Position numbers and translations under genes: made by a program
Shown here: positions 25,474 through 36,527 of the stretch, in pieces
How positions within the stretch are numbered: the stretch's first letter is position 1
How the letters are laid out: each line of letters begins with the position of its first letter
Origin: a virus
Virus record (IMG/VR): IMGVR_UViG_3300010412_000412
Location: 1 to 64,000 of that record
DNA: 64,000 bases
Reading direction: 5' to 3' (one strand)
Notes under the pieces: generated by a model
What the model saw: only the letters and a program-made list of their open reading frames with translations
What the model was told of the DNA's origin: nothing
The model's database searches: none

Positions 25474-26061
25474 ATGAAATATATAGATATAGAAAAACAT
25501 TTGAAAGATCGTGGAATTGATTTAAGAAAAACACATTTAATAATTGATAATTATAATAATTATGCTGTTTTTCTTTTATATAATTTATCTGGTAAATTAA
25601 TTGGTTATCAAAATTATAATCCAAATGGTAAAAAATCGATAAATTATTCTAAAAGTAAACTAAAAGATATGTCAACAGAAGAAATGTTTTCATTAATGAA
25701 ATATTTTACTTATGTTAGTGAAATGGATAAAACTCATCAAATAGCAGTATGGGGATTAGAAACATTAGAAATAACTTCTAAATATTTATTTATAACAGAA
25801 GGAATTTTTGATATTATTAAAATACATAATCAAGGTTTTGCCGGTATAGCTGTTTTGGGTAATGATCCAATAAAACTTAAAGGATGGTTATCATTATTAC
25901 CACAGAAAAAAATTGTAATTTATGATAATGATAAAGCAGGAAAAGAATTAAGGAAACTTGGTAATTGGTCATATACTGTACCAAAACCATATAAAGATTT
26001 AGGTGAAATGAGTGATGATGAAGTATATAAGTTTTTGGTGAAAATGAAAATAATTAATTAA
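25474..26061 (+). CDS. TOPRIM-domain protein (primase-like)
   Basis: A 195-residue protein with a TOPRIM core: LFITEGIFDIIKIH near residues 108-121 (the catalytic Glu), then GFAGIAVLGND and KKIVIYDNDKAGKELRKLG near 148-166 (the DxD motif). The N-terminal part (GKLIGYQNYNPNGKKSINYSKSK) resembles the lead-in domain of phage DnaG-like proteins. TOPRIM enzymes include primases and nucleases; lacking zinc and helicase domains, this is a minimal or regulatory version. It starts at the predicted transcription start of P4 and has no visible Shine-Dalgarno site. Confidence 0.75.
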   Translation: MKYIDIEKHLKDRGIDLRKTHLIIDNYNNYAVFLLYNLSGKLIGYQNYNPNGKKSINYSKSKLKDMSTEEMFSLMKYFTYVSEMDKTHQIAVWGLETLEITSKYLFITEGIFDIIKIHNQGFAGIAVLGNDPIKLKGWLSLLPQKKIVIYDNDKAGKELRKLGNWSYTVPKPYKDLGEMSDDEVYKFLVKMKIIN

Positions 26062-26109
26062 AAAAAAAACAACAATAAATAAAAAAATAAAATATCAAAA
26101 AGGAATATT

Positions 26110-27505
26110 ATGGCTACGCAACCAAAACAATTTTTAGTTCATGTTAATTTTAATCAAAATGAAATACAAAATGGTGTCATACAAAATTTAGCGACACATC
26201 CAACATCTCCTGTTGAACGGACAAATATATACAAATACAACAGATCATAATACTTATCAATATTTAAATGGTACATGGGAAACATGGGTATCTGCAGCAT
26301 TATTAGGAGTAGCAAATGGTGTAGCAACATTAAATGCTAGTACATTAGTTATTCAAGATCCAGCTAATGCAGTAATCACACCAGCCGCTGATAAAATTGT
26401 AAAAGCAAATAGTTCAGGTAAAATAGATAATGGTTGGTTACTTACAGGAACAGGTAATGGTTTAGATTCTGATTTATTAGATGGACAACATGGTACATTT
26501 TATTTAGCACGTGCAAATCATACTGGTACGCAACCAGCTAGTACAATCAGTGATTTTGATGCACAAGTCAGAACAAATAGACTTGACCAAATGGCATCAC
26601 CAACAGCGTCTATTGATTTAAATGGTCAATTAATAACAAATTATACAACGACACCAGTAAATGCTTATGATGTACCAAATAAAAAATATGTAGATGATAT
26701 TAGTCAAGGTTTAAATGGTAAGACATCAGTTAAAGTAGCTACAACTGTTAATTGTAATTTAACAGGGGAACAAACAATAGATGGTGTTGGTGTTGTAGAT
26801 GGTGATTTAGTATTAGTTAGAGTTAATACAAATCCAGAAGAAAATGGTACATATATAGTAAAAGATGGTACTGATTGGATAAGAAATGAAGATACTGATA
26901 CATGGGAAAAATTAATCAGTGCTTTTGTATTTGTTGAACAAGGTGCCACATTAGCAGATTCAGGTTGGTTATGTACAATAGATGCAGGTGGAACATTAGA
27001 TACTACTGCGGTTACTTGGGTACAATTTTCACAAGCTGGTACAGTTACAGCTAGTAATATTGGTTCTGGTTCTGTTAATGTTTTCAAACAAAAAACAGGT
27101 ACAGTTTTAGAATTTAGAACATTAAAAGATACTTCATCAATTGATGTTACACAAAATGGTGATTTTATTGAATTTGATGTAATACCAGCTGGTATAAATA
27201 TCAATTTATTAGGTGGTGGACCATTAACTGTAGCAAATGGTGGTACAGGAGCAACAACAGCATTAGGAGCAAAAACTAATTTAGGTTTTCAAACAAAACA
27301 TGCTGAAGATATTGGTGATGGTACAACAAAAGAATTTACAATTAATCATAATTTAAATACATATGATGTTATTACTCAAGTTTATAATAAATCAACAAAA
27401 CATACAGTAGAACCTGATATTGAAAATTATGATGCTAATAATGTTAAAATTAATTTCAATAAAGCACCAACAGCTAATCAATATCGTGTTGTTGTAATTG
27501 GTTAA
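26110..27505 (+). CDS. tail fibre protein, CGG +1 frameshift at 26218
   Basis: Frame one from ATG 26110 reads MATQPKQFLVHVNFNQNEI and ends THPTSPVE before CGG (26218-26220); unshifted it would stop ten codons later. Skipping C26218 gives GAA GGA CAA ATA TAT, i.e. PVEGQIYTNTTDHNTYQYLNGTW, the standard fibre motif (PxxGQxYYNTTxxxxYxYNGTxW). The joined product is 464 residues. It includes DGLDSDLLDGQHGTFYLARANHTGTQP (a typical fibre repeat), GGTGATTALGAKTNLGFQ and a C-terminal INHNLNTYDVITQVYN domain. AGGAATATT precedes the start. Adhesin for host attachment by family. The second ATG-less frame alone could not be expressed from its own start. Confidence 0.85.
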
Positions 27506-27536
27506 TTTTGGTTTAATTTAATATGATGGGAATAAT

Positions 27537-28979
27537 ATGGCAAGGGAATTTCTTGGTGTTGGTATAACAGCTATTAAAAATGGTGAAGATGAATTTTTTT
27601 ATCCGGGTCATGAAACAGCTAATCAAATAAGTGTAGATACTACTAATTTTGATAATTTATTAACACCAAATGAAGATACTGTTCAAAAATGTTTTGATAA
27701 AATTAATGATTTTTCTGCTAATGAAATACCAAATATTACTGAATTTGCACAAGATGCTATTGGTAATATTTTAACAAATACTTGGACGATAAATTGGACG
27801 TATGATGATATAAATAATATAATAAGTTCAAATATAAATTATCAAATGAGTATAGATAGTGATTCTTTTGGCATAAAATTAAAAGGTGATATTGATGAAC
27901 CAGGATTATATAAATTTTATGGTACAAATGAAAATGGTATAAAAGGATGGTATGGATTACAAGGTATTTATGGCAATATGATAATTTATAATCCTTTTAG
28001 TCTTGATTTTACACATTTTCATAGAGAACATATAAAATTATTTACTGTTGAAACTGATATATATTATTCAATAGGAACTCAACCAAATACTGTTTATACA
28101 AGAAGTCAAGGTGGATTTGCTTGGTATAAATCAGGTAAACATGATCCAACAAGTTATAATCCTGGTATTGGTGGATCTGTACAAATGTTATTACACGATT
28201 CAGGTAATTTAATAATTGGTTCTGATATTGATGATGGTATTAATAAATTACAAATTAATGGTACATTAAAAACAAATGGTATTCATTTACCAGATGGATT
28301 ACATGGTGATATAATTGTAAGAGATGGAAATAATTTCAATAGATTACCACCTGGTATACCAGGAGAAGTATTAATCACAAAAGGTGCAGGAATGACCCCA
28401 GAATGGGGACAAGTATCATTACAAGGATCGTCAGGTGTAGCGGGTGGTTTTAATTCAGGTGGTTTTTTTGATAATGCAAAAATGGCAAAAGATCCTACTG
28501 TTAGATTATTTTCATATGATGAAATTATAATAGCACCCATTACTGTTTGGAAAAATGTAACAATGGATTTAATGGGTGTATATGCAACAAAAGATGGTGA
28601 TAGTCCATTATCTAATCAAAAATTAAGATTATTGATATATGATACAGATCAACAATTAGGATGGCCTGATTCATTAATATATCAATCTTCAGAATTACAA
28701 ATAGATAGAATGATATTTATATCAGAAATAATTAATGTTACATTTCAAGGTGGAAAAACATATTGGGTAGGTATACATACAAAAAATAATCCTGAAATGA
28801 GAAGTATACATCCTGATGTTGTTCCTCCATTAGGGTTAGATTTTTTAAATAATCAATATTATACTGTATTACAACAATATATACCATTTGCGAATGGAGC
28901 ACCATCTACATGGACAATGAATGATAATCAATTTTTACGAACAGATGTTGTTAGTATACGTTTTAGAATTTCAAATTGA
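27537..28979 (+). CDS. tail fibre-associated structural protein
   Basis: A 480-residue product starting MAREFLGVGITAIKNGEDEF. The middle has IGSDIDDGINKLQINGTLKTNGIHLPDG, a typical fibre 'registration' segment (DDGxNKLQVNGxxxxxG), then PPGIPGEVLITKGAGMTPEWG, and a C-terminal beta-sandwich-like domain with WKNVTMDLMGVYATKDGDS and GKTYWVGIHTKNN. No transmembrane or signal segments. Placed between fibre genes, it is probably a fibre or fibre-connector subunit. No CGG in frame. Confidence 0.65.
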   Translation: MAREFLGVGITAIKNGEDEFFYPGHETANQISVDTTNFDNLLTPNEDTVQKCFDKINDFSANEIPNITEFAQDAIGNILTNTWTINWTYDDINNIISSNINYQMSIDSDSFGIKLKGDIDEPGLYKFYGTNENGIKGWYGLQGIYGNMIIYNPFSLDFTHFHREHIKLFTVETDIYYSIGTQPNTVYTRSQGGFAWYKSGKHDPTSYNPGIGGSVQMLLHDSGNLIIGSDIDDGINKLQINGTLKTNGIHLPDGLHGDIIVRDGNNFNRLPPGIPGEVLITKGAGMTPEWGQVSLQGSSGVAGGFNSGGFFDNAKMAKDPTVRLFSYDEIIIAPITVWKNVTMDLMGVYATKDGDSPLSNQKLRLLIYDTDQQLGWPDSLIYQSSELQIDRMIFISEIINVTFQGGKTYWVGIHTKNNPEMRSIHPDVVPPLGLDFLNNQYYTVLQQYIPFANGAPSTWTMNDNQFLRTDVVSIRFRISN

Positions 28980-28991
28980 AAGGTTTATATT

Positions 28992-29864
28992 ATGAGTTTA
29001 TATAAAGAAACAAATATAGCAGGTAGTGAATATGTTAGAACAAATAGAGTTATTTTAGATAATCCTATTTCAGGAAAAAGAATAGCACATTATATTGAAG
29101 AAAAAATTATCAATTTAGATAATAATGATACTTTAAAAATACCAAAAGGTGAATTAACATTTGATGTTTCTAATTTATCCACAATATTTCCATTATATAA
29201 TCCTGAAACAGGTAATCCTATACCAGGACAATTTAGTAATTATTCAACAATTCATCATTTATTATATTCAGCTTATATATATCAAGCATCAAAAAGAGAT
29301 AAATTAATACCAATATTTTCTACTATACCAAAATTAAATGCTTATGTTGATGCTCCTTATCGTTTTGATGTATTAATTGTTGATAATGATACAGATGCTA
29401 CAAATATAACAATTAATTATGTTGAAAAACCAGCATGGTTATCTTTTAGTGATTATGGTGATAAAACAGCAGTATTAAGTGGTACACCTTCTATTAATGA
29501 TGTGGGAAATGTTACTGTTAAATTAAGTGCTAGTGATGGATCAATTACAGAATATTTTGAATATACTTTAAATGTTTCACAAACAACTATACCAATTTTT
29601 ATAAGTGAACCAATATTAACAGCAACAGAAAATGTTCTTTATACATATAATATAACTGTTATTGATGATTCAATAGTTAATTTATCATGTATAACAAAAC
29701 CAACATGGTTATCTTTTATTGATAATGGTAATAATACTGCAATATTAAGTGGTACACCAAGTTCAGAACATATAGGAATGATCAATATAGATATTGAAAT
29801 ATTAGCAGATGATTCAACACGAATAACAAATCAAGATTTCACAATAGAAGTCATAGCAGCATGA
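28992..29864 (+). CDS. virion protein with two Ig-like domains
   Basis: A 290-residue protein. The N-terminal 115 residues (VILDNPISGKRIAHYIEEKIINLDN, then YSTIHHLLYSAYIYQASKRDKL) are unassigned. Two tandem Ig/cadherin-like (He_PIG-type) domains follow near residues 117-195 and 205-290; each contains KPxWLSFxDxGxxTAxLSGTPSxxxxGxxxxxL. These domains are common on phage surfaces and bind weakly to carbohydrates. The last codons overlap the next gene (ATGA at 29861). Confidence 0.75.
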   Translation: MSLYKETNIAGSEYVRTNRVILDNPISGKRIAHYIEEKIINLDNNDTLKIPKGELTFDVSNLSTIFPLYNPETGNPIPGQFSNYSTIHHLLYSAYIYQASKRDKLIPIFSTIPKLNAYVDAPYRFDVLIVDNDTDATNITINYVEKPAWLSFSDYGDKTAVLSGTPSINDVGNVTVKLSASDGSITEYFEYTLNVSQTTIPIFISEPILTATENVLYTYNITVIDDSIVNLSCITKPTWLSFIDNGNNTAILSGTPSSEHIGMINIDIEILADDSTRITNQDFTIEVIAA

Positions 29865-30346
29865 ATAAAGTATATTGTTATAATCCACATTTAGCTAATG
29901 ATTCAATTGTTCAATTTTTATTTTTTGATACAATAGCAAATTTAATATCGACAGAAAATGGTATATTAAATATTACAAATGTTGGTGTATGGGAATGTGA
30001 AATACCAATAATATTAACAGAAGGCGAATATACAGTAATTGTAAAAAGCAATAATATTGTTTTAGGAAAAGAAGAAATATATTGGGATAGTGAAAAAATA
30101 ATACCAAAATCACAAATATATGCTAAAGCAGTAAGAGAAGAATTAAATCCTGAAATAATTCATTTAGTAAGTTTAACAAATGGATTAACAATAAATCAAT
30201 CAACAATGTTATTAGAATTATATCGTTTAATGGGTTTAGATCCCACAAAACCATTATTTGTAAGTAAAAATCAAAGAATTGCTGGTGATGAAATAAAACA
30301 ACGTATAGATGATAATCATATTAGAACAATAATTACAAGAGAATAA
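29861..30346 (+). CDS. structural protein of the fibre/baseplate block
   Basis: A 161-residue protein translationally coupled to the Ig-domain gene through ATGA. The first half is beta-rich (NLISTENGILNITNVGVWECEIPI); the second half is helical (KAVREELNPEIIHLVSLTNGLTINQSTMLLELYRLMGLDPTKPLFV). The phrase LxxGLxxNQxxMLLELYRLMGLDPTxPL with IxQxIxxxxxxTxxTRx at the end is a recurrent phage tail module that I recognise only as 'putative tail component'. It sits directly before the giant 30351 gene. Confidence 0.55.
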   Translation: MNKVYCYNPHLANDSIVQFLFFDTIANLISTENGILNITNVGVWECEIPIILTEGEYTVIVKSNNIVLGKEEIYWDSEKIIPKSQIYAKAVREELNPEIIHLVSLTNGLTINQSTMLLELYRLMGLDPTKPLFVSKNQRIAGDEIKQRIDDNHIRTIITRE

Positions 30347-30350
30347 ATAA

Positions 30351-33300
30351 ATGTCAAAATTACCAATGAATAAAAATCCATATTTTAATGATTTTAGTTC
30401 AGAAAAGAATTTTATGCGTGTTCTTTTTCAACCAGGTCGTCCTGTACAAACAAGAGAATTAAATCAATTACAAAGCATTTTAGGACATCAAATTGAAAGT
30501 TTTGCTAATCACATTTTCAAAAATGGTTCAAGAGTAAGTAATGCACAAGCTGGTTTAAAAGCACAAAGTTATATTCGATTAGAAGATTTTAAATATTATA
30601 AAGAAAATGTTCCTGATGCAATATATGAAAAAACAAATGAATATGTTGATTTGTCTATTTATAAAGCTGGTATGCTTATTGTTGGTGAAACATCAACAAT
30701 AAGAGCACGTTTAGTAAAAGCAATTAATAAAGAAAATGATGATCCACCAACAATATATATAGTTTATTTATCTACTGGTATTGATTCAGAAACTATAAAA
30801 TTTATTCCTGGTGAAATATTAGAATTTCATGATGAAAATGATGAAGTTGTTTATTCTGTTAGAATTAAATGTCCTGGTTGTGAAAATGAAAATGATTTAG
30901 ATAATATAGAACCTCTTGGTAATGGTTCTATATTTACTATAAATGAAGGTATATTTTATTTTGAAGGATTTTTTATTGAAAATAAACATCAAGATATTGT
31001 TGTTAGTAAATATGGTGAAATAGTAGATTGTAAATTAGGTTTTGATTTTATTCAAACAATTATTACAAATGAAGAAGATGAAACATTATTAGATAATGCT
31101 TTAGGTTATCCTAATAATTCAGCACCTGGTGCTGATCGTTATAAAATAGAATTGATTTTAACGAAAAGAAGTTTAAATAATGAAGATGGTGAGAATTATA
31201 TACTTTTAGCAAAAGTTGAAAATGGTGTATATACTTATTTGAAAGAAGATACGCAATATGCTAATATTATGGATATGATTGCTAAAAGAACATATGAAAT
31301 TAATGGCAATTTTACTGTTAATCCATTTCGTTTACGTTTCATAGAAGATAAAGCAATAAGTATTGATGATCCACATGGATATGATATAGAAGGTGATGAG
31401 AATTATGTTAGGGCAGTTGTTAGTAATGGTATATCTTATGTTAATGGTTATCGTTTTGAAAATACTAGTGATCAATATATACCAATGCAAAAAGCACGTG
31501 ATACTAAAAAAATATCAGGGTTTACAAAATATTTTGAAGAACGTTCTTATTTTTTCTTACAACCATTAAAAAGTTATAGTGTTTATCCAAATGATCCTAA
31601 TATACCAAGTAATGTAGATAATACAATTATACAAGTATATGATGGCCCGTTTACGGTATCAAAAATCCCATCAGGTACATTAATAGCAACATTTAAAATA
31701 TATGATGTTAAAGGTACATCTATAGGAACTATTAATGCAGGTGGTGTAATTTCTTCAATTATTATTGTTAATGGAGGACAAAATTATACAAGTGCACCAA
31801 CAATAGTATTTGAAGGTGGTGGTGGAACAAATGCTTCTGCTCAGGCAATAATAACAAATGGTAAAGTTGTATCTATAATAGTATCAAATGGTGGACAAAA
31901 TTATGAATATCCTCCTACTATAACATTTAATGGTGGTGGGGGTAGTGGTGCTGTTGCTAAAGCAACAATATCTGGTCCAGCTGTTTTTAAATATTATTTT
32001 TATGATTTAAAAATTTTAGAAGAAGGAAGAAAATTAAGTGAAGGACAAAGTTTTATAGATTCAGGATCAACTAATAATTTTAAAGCAATACCATGGACAG
32101 ATAATGTAAAAATATATAATCCTGGTAATACAGAATTATTATGGCAAATAGAAAGAGATGATATAAAATCATTAAGAAGTATAGATGATGATGAAAATCC
32201 AGATCCCCCTGGTAGTATTAGTATTTTTTTAAGAAGAAAATTATCAGGTACATTAGATAGTAATGGAACAAGAACATTTAATTCATATACAAATGAATAT
32301 TTTGAACCATATAATGCAACATCAACAATATGTGTGATAGAAAAAGATCAAATATTTTATACAGTAGATTTAGGTATAAATAATCGTTTCAATAGAACAC
32401 CAATTAGTATAACTATTAATTTAGGTGCAAGTTTAGATGTTGGAACAGGTACTGATATATCAACATCTGGTGCAACATTAACAATCATACATAATGTGTT
32501 AAGAACAAATGCATCTGAAGATAAAAAAACAAAATCAGAAACAATAGAATCTATAAATATCATACCTACATTAAATGAAATTGGTTTAGGTATAACAGAT
32601 GCTTTTTCTATAATGTATGTTTATCAATATGATCCAGCTGATGATCCAATTACTTTACATGAAGTTGATATAACAGAACAATTTCAATTAATAAATGGAA
32701 TAAAAGATTTCGCATATAATGAATCAAAAATTGTTTTCAAAGGAACAGAAATTAATCCATTATTAAGATGGAGATTTAAAATAAATTATTATGAACATGA
32801 TAATACAAATAATTTAGGATATTATACAATAGATTCATATAAAGAATTAATAGAAAGTGGAAAATTAGAATATGATAGTGATTTAAAACACATATCAAAT
32901 AATAAAACAGAATATCATTTATTCAATTGTTTTGATTTCAGACCAAATATAATAAATAATGTCATATCAGGAAATAGTATACCTGTTATTGGTAGTACAG
33001 CAATATTTGATATTGAATATTATTTAAAAAGAATAGATTTATTATGTGTAAATAAAGATAGTGATTTATATATCAAAAAAGGTATACCAGCAGAAACACC
33101 ATTAATACCAACTTTAGATGATTATGCAATGGCATTATATGAAATACATTTGCAACCTTATACATATTCACTTGAAGATATTAAAATAAAATATATTGAA
33201 AACAAACGTTATACAATGCGTGATATTGGTGGTATATCTAACCGTTTAAAAAGTTTAGAATATTATACATTATTAAATTTATTAGAATCAAATGTACAAA

Positions 33301-36300
33301 ATTCATCAATAAAAGATAAAGATGGTTTTGATCGTTTCAAAAATGGATTTGTCACAGATAATTTTCAAGATTATAATGCTGCTGATTTAACTAATACCGA
33401 ATTTAGAGCAGCATTAGATAGAAAAACAAGACAATTAAGACCAAGTTTCACTGCAAGAAATAAAAAATTATCAATCAAAGGTTTACCAACAAATGCAATA
33501 TTTAAAGGTAAAATGGCAATGATTGATTATAATGATCATATTATTGATGAACAGCCTTTTGCAACAAAACATATAAGTATCAATCCTTATTTTCAATTTA
33601 AAAAAATGGGAGAAATGGTTTTATCACCAAATAATGATACATGGAGTGATACAGAAAGACAACCTGATTTAGTTGTTAATGTTGATACAGGAACAGATGC
33701 TGTTAGTAGAATAGCAAATGAAATTGGTTTATTAGGTACGACATGGGGAAATTGGAGTGATTTAAATCGTTCTATTGATTCAACAAATATCACAACTGAT
33801 GTAGAAGGTGGTGGTGTTATGTTTAGAAATACCCAAACAAGTAATTTAACATCAAGAAGACGTGGTATTAATAGAACAATTGAAAGTAGAACAGATTCTT
33901 ATAATTTAGGTGATAGAATAACAGATATTAATATTATTCCTTTCATGCGTGCTACTACTATTCAATTTTATGCTACTAAATTAAAACCATTAACAAAAGT
34001 TTGGGCATTTTTTGATAAAAAACCAGTAAGTCAATATTGTAGAACTTTTCAAGGATTAAATACTGATCAATTAATGACAGATGCAAATGGTCAAATAGCA
34101 GGTATATTTGAATGTCCACCTGGTCAATTTTTCACAGGAGATAGAATTTTTTATATTACATCAGATAAAGATTTAACAGGTGACCCAGATTTAGAAACAA
34201 CAGCAGCAGAAGCATTATTTTTTAGTGGTGGAATGGATATTACAAAACAAAGTACCACAATGAATGTTATGACTCCTGATATAAGAGAAGAAGCAATAAC
34301 ACAAAATAGAACTATTACATCTATTAGAACTACCACTACTATTCGTTGTCCAGAAGGTACTACTTGGAATGGTACAGAATGTGAACAACAAAATCCTCCA
34401 AGACAAGCCTGTATGAGATGTGGTTTTTGTCCTGGTTGCACTGATCCTATTGCTCAATCTTTTAAATTAGAAAAAGATCATTTTATAACAGGTTTAGATA
34501 TATATTTTCAACAAATTGATACTTTAACTGATGAAATATTTGTTCAAATTCGTAATATGAATAATGGTTATCCTGGTAAAACTATATTATCTGATAAAAG
34601 AATATTAACACCTAATTTAATAGCAAGTGATGATAGTTCTGTTCCTTATCATGTTAAATTTAATTTTCCTATTTTTGTACAAGGTAATGTTGAATATTGT
34701 TTTGTTATTGGTGGTTTCAGTCCTGATACAAGAGTATGGGTTGCAAAAGTAGGTGATACAGTTGTAAATATTCCTAATAAAATAGTAGAAACTCAACCTT
34801 CAATTGGTTCTTCTTTTAGAAGTCAAAATGCTGAAACATGGAATGCAGAACAATATGAAGATATAAAATATCGTCTTTATGTTGCTAAATTTAAAAGAAA
34901 AGAATTGAATCTTTCAATGGAACATATACCAGAAAGAATTAAATTACAACGTAATCCTTTTGAAAGTCAAACTGGTTCTAATTTAATTCGTGTTTCAATA
35001 AAAGATCATGGATTCAATGCAAATGATAATATTACTCTTAGTTTAACTGAATCAGATTGGGTAGAAATTGGTATTGATGAAGGACAAATGCGTATTGGTA
35101 TGTTATTATCAACTACAGTAAATAATTTTCAAGGTATTGTAACTGCTTATAGAACTGATCAAATAAAAACAGAAGTACAATTTCAAGAAATAACAGGTGA
35201 ATATGATAAAAATGAACCTTTTGTTTGTGCTGATTTTGATTTGTTTATACATGATTTATATATGTTTGAACAAATTGGTTATCATGCAGCTGATGTATCA
35301 AATGATGGACGTGTTCGTTATAATAGAGTAGAAGGAAAAATATTAAGTGATCCACCAATTAAATTGAATGGTATACCAATAAAAGAATTAAATAAAACAC
35401 ATACTATATTATCAGTAGATAGTATAGATAGTATAATTATTCAAGTAGAAACACCCGCAATCACAAGTGGTAGTTTTGGTGGTGAAGAAATATATTCACA
35501 TATTAATGAAAAATTTGAAGTATTTAATGTGAGTGGTGCATATATGGGATATGGTTCAGAAGAAACGTTTAAATTTAAAGGTATCGCACATAATCCTATA
35601 AATGGTTCATTTATAGATTATCAACAATTACCAATTAGACAATTCAGATTAGGAGAAGATAATCATTTAAGTCAACCATATAAAATCATATCAAAAGATA
35701 ATTATGCAGCAGGTAGAAAAGTTAATATTTCTTTATCTTTTGTTTCAAAAAATGAATGGATTTCACCAATGGTAAATACAGATTCTTTTAGTATAACAAC
35801 TATTAGTAATAGAATAGAATGGGTAACAAAAGAACAATTGAATGTTATACCAAATGCATCTGGACGTTTTTTAAGTGAATCTGATCCAATGAATGGTAGT
35901 GAAAAATATAAATATATTACGAAAGTTATAAATTTAAAAAATCCAGCAGATGATTTAATGATTGCATTTGAAGTTTATAAACCTATTGAAGCAGATTATG
36001 ATGTTTGGGTAAAAATATTATCTCCATATGAAGAAAATAATATAGATGATAAAAGATGGATGAGAATAATTGGTTATGATAAAACACATCATTCTTCAGA
36101 TTTAGATGATAAAATAGAAGTTGAATTAACATTAAGTGAATTACAAGTTGAAGTATATTCTAATAACGAAACTTTTGTAGTAAAAAATTGGTATGATTTA
36201 GAAAATGATCAATTTAGTTCATTTAGAATAAAAATTATTGGTAAATCAAAAAATCCTTCTTTACCACCATTATTTGAGAATTTTAGAGCTATTGCATTAA

Positions 36301-36305
36301 CATGA
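30351..36305 (+). CDS. giant tail/baseplate protein (DUF4815-type)
   Basis: A 1984-residue structural protein. The N-terminus (NPYFNDFSSEKNFMRVLFQPGRPVQTRELNQLQSIL) is the signature of the DUF4815 domain found in large cyanophage and T4-like virion proteins. Around residues 460-545 two short repeats of the G..VSSIIIVNGGQNY..PPTI.F.GGGG type occur, which also appear in the sheath. Near 1340-1370 lies a Cys-rich CMRCGFCPGCTDPIAQSF segment, likely metal binding, followed by a beta-sandwich (GLDIYFQQIDTLTDEIFVQI). It is probably a baseplate arm or proximal fibre. No in-frame CGG in almost 6 kb. Confidence 0.8.
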   Translation: MSKLPMNKNPYFNDFSSEKNFMRVLFQPGRPVQTRELNQLQSILGHQIESFANHIFKNGSRVSNAQAGLKAQSYIRLEDFKYYKENVPDAIYEKTNEYVDLSIYKAGMLIVGETSTIRARLVKAINKENDDPPTIYIVYLSTGIDSETIKFIPGEILEFHDENDEVVYSVRIKCPGCENENDLDNIEPLGNGSIFTINEGIFYFEGFFIENKHQDIVVSKYGEIVDCKLGFDFIQTIITNEEDETLLDNALGYPNNSAPGADRYKIELILTKRSLNNEDGENYILLAKVENGVYTYLKEDTQYANIMDMIAKRTYEINGNFTVNPFRLRFIEDKAISIDDPHGYDIEGDENYVRAVVSNGISYVNGYRFENTSDQYIPMQKARDTKKISGFTKYFEERSYFFLQPLKSYSVYPNDPNIPSNVDNTIIQVYDGPFTVSKIPSGTLIATFKIYDVKGTSIGTINAGGVISSIIIVNGGQNYTSAPTIVFEGGGGTNASAQAIITNGKVVSIIVSNGGQNYEYPPTITFNGGGGSGAVAKATISGPAVFKYYFYDLKILEEGRKLSEGQSFIDSGSTNNFKAIPWTDNVKIYNPGNTELLWQIERDDIKSLRSIDDDENPDPPGSISIFLRRKLSGTLDSNGTRTFNSYTNEYFEPYNATSTICVIEKDQIFYTVDLGINNRFNRTPISITINLGASLDVGTGTDISTSGATLTIIHNVLRTNASEDKKTKSETIESINIIPTLNEIGLGITDAFSIMYVYQYDPADDPITLHEVDITEQFQLINGIKDFAYNESKIVFKGTEINPLLRWRFKINYYEHDNTNNLGYYTIDSYKELIESGKLEYDSDLKHISNNKTEYHLFNCFDFRPNIINNVISGNSIPVIGSTAIFDIEYYLKRIDLLCVNKDSDLYIKKGIPAETPLIPTLDDYAMALYEIHLQPYTYSLEDIKIKYIENKRYTMRDIGGISNRLKSLEYYTLLNLLESNVQNSSIKDKDGFDRFKNGFVTDNFQDYNAADLTNTEFRAALDRKTRQLRPSFTARNKKLSIKGLPTNAIFKGKMAMIDYNDHIIDEQPFATKHISINPYFQFKKMGEMVLSPNNDTWSDTERQPDLVVNVDTGTDAVSRIANEIGLLGTTWGNWSDLNRSIDSTNITTDVEGGGVMFRNTQTSNLTSRRRGINRTIESRTDSYNLGDRITDINIIPFMRATTIQFYATKLKPLTKVWAFFDKKPVSQYCRTFQGLNTDQLMTDANGQIAGIFECPPGQFFTGDRIFYITSDKDLTGDPDLETTAAEALFFSGGMDITKQSTTMNVMTPDIREEAITQNRTITSIRTTTTIRCPEGTTWNGTECEQQNPPRQACMRCGFCPGCTDPIAQSFKLEKDHFITGLDIYFQQIDTLTDEIFVQIRNMNNGYPGKTILSDKRILTPNLIASDDSSVPYHVKFNFPIFVQGNVEYCFVIGGFSPDTRVWVAKVGDTVVNIPNKIVETQPSIGSSFRSQNAETWNAEQYEDIKYRLYVAKFKRKELNLSMEHIPERIKLQRNPFESQTGSNLIRVSIKDHGFNANDNITLSLTESDWVEIGIDEGQMRIGMLLSTTVNNFQGIVTAYRTDQIKTEVQFQEITGEYDKNEPFVCADFDLFIHDLYMFEQIGYHAADVSNDGRVRYNRVEGKILSDPPIKLNGIPIKELNKTHTILSVDSIDSIIIQVETPAITSGSFGGEEIYSHINEKFEVFNVSGAYMGYGSEETFKFKGIAHNPINGSFIDYQQLPIRQFRLGEDNHLSQPYKIISKDNYAAGRKVNISLSFVSKNEWISPMVNTDSFSITTISNRIEWVTKEQLNVIPNASGRFLSESDPMNGSEKYKYITKVINLKNPADDLMIAFEVYKPIEADYDVWVKILSPYEENNIDDKRWMRIIGYDKTHHSSDLDDKIEVELTLSELQVEVYSNNETFVVKNWYDLENDQFSSFRIKIIGKSKNPSLPPLFENFRAIALT

Positions 36306-36526
36306 TACATATACAAAAAATACAAGGTTATAATGAATTACGAAAAATAGATAATGCTTATATTATTAATACAGATGATAAAAATTATCAAACAGCATTA
36401 AATCGTTTAAATACACGTAAAAAAATAAAAGAATTTGAAAAAAGATTAGGTAATATTGAAGAAACATTTAATATAATTCAACAAAAATTATCATCTATTG
36501 AATCACTTTTAAAGGATATAAAATAA
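36302..36526 (+). CDS. small coiled-coil protein
   Basis: A 74-residue product coupled to the giant gene through ATGA. MIHIQKIQGYNELRKIDNAYIINTDDKNYQTALNRL is followed by a coiled coil EKRLGNIEETFNIIQQKLSSIESLLKDI. Small coiled-coil proteins of this type, encoded next to large tail genes, recur in T4-like cyanophages, but I know no assigned function; trimerisation or a chaperone role for the fibre is possible. Confidence 0.55.
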   Translation: MIHIQKIQGYNELRKIDNAYIINTDDKNYQTALNRLNTRKKIKEFEKRLGNIEETFNIIQQKLSSIESLLKDIK

Positions 36527-36527
36527 T

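Noticed and set aside
26704-27204. Long minus-strand frame inside the fibre gene
   Set aside because: Runs opposite to a clear fibre coding sequence with repeated Thr/Gly codons that avoid stops on the other strand; no start context.
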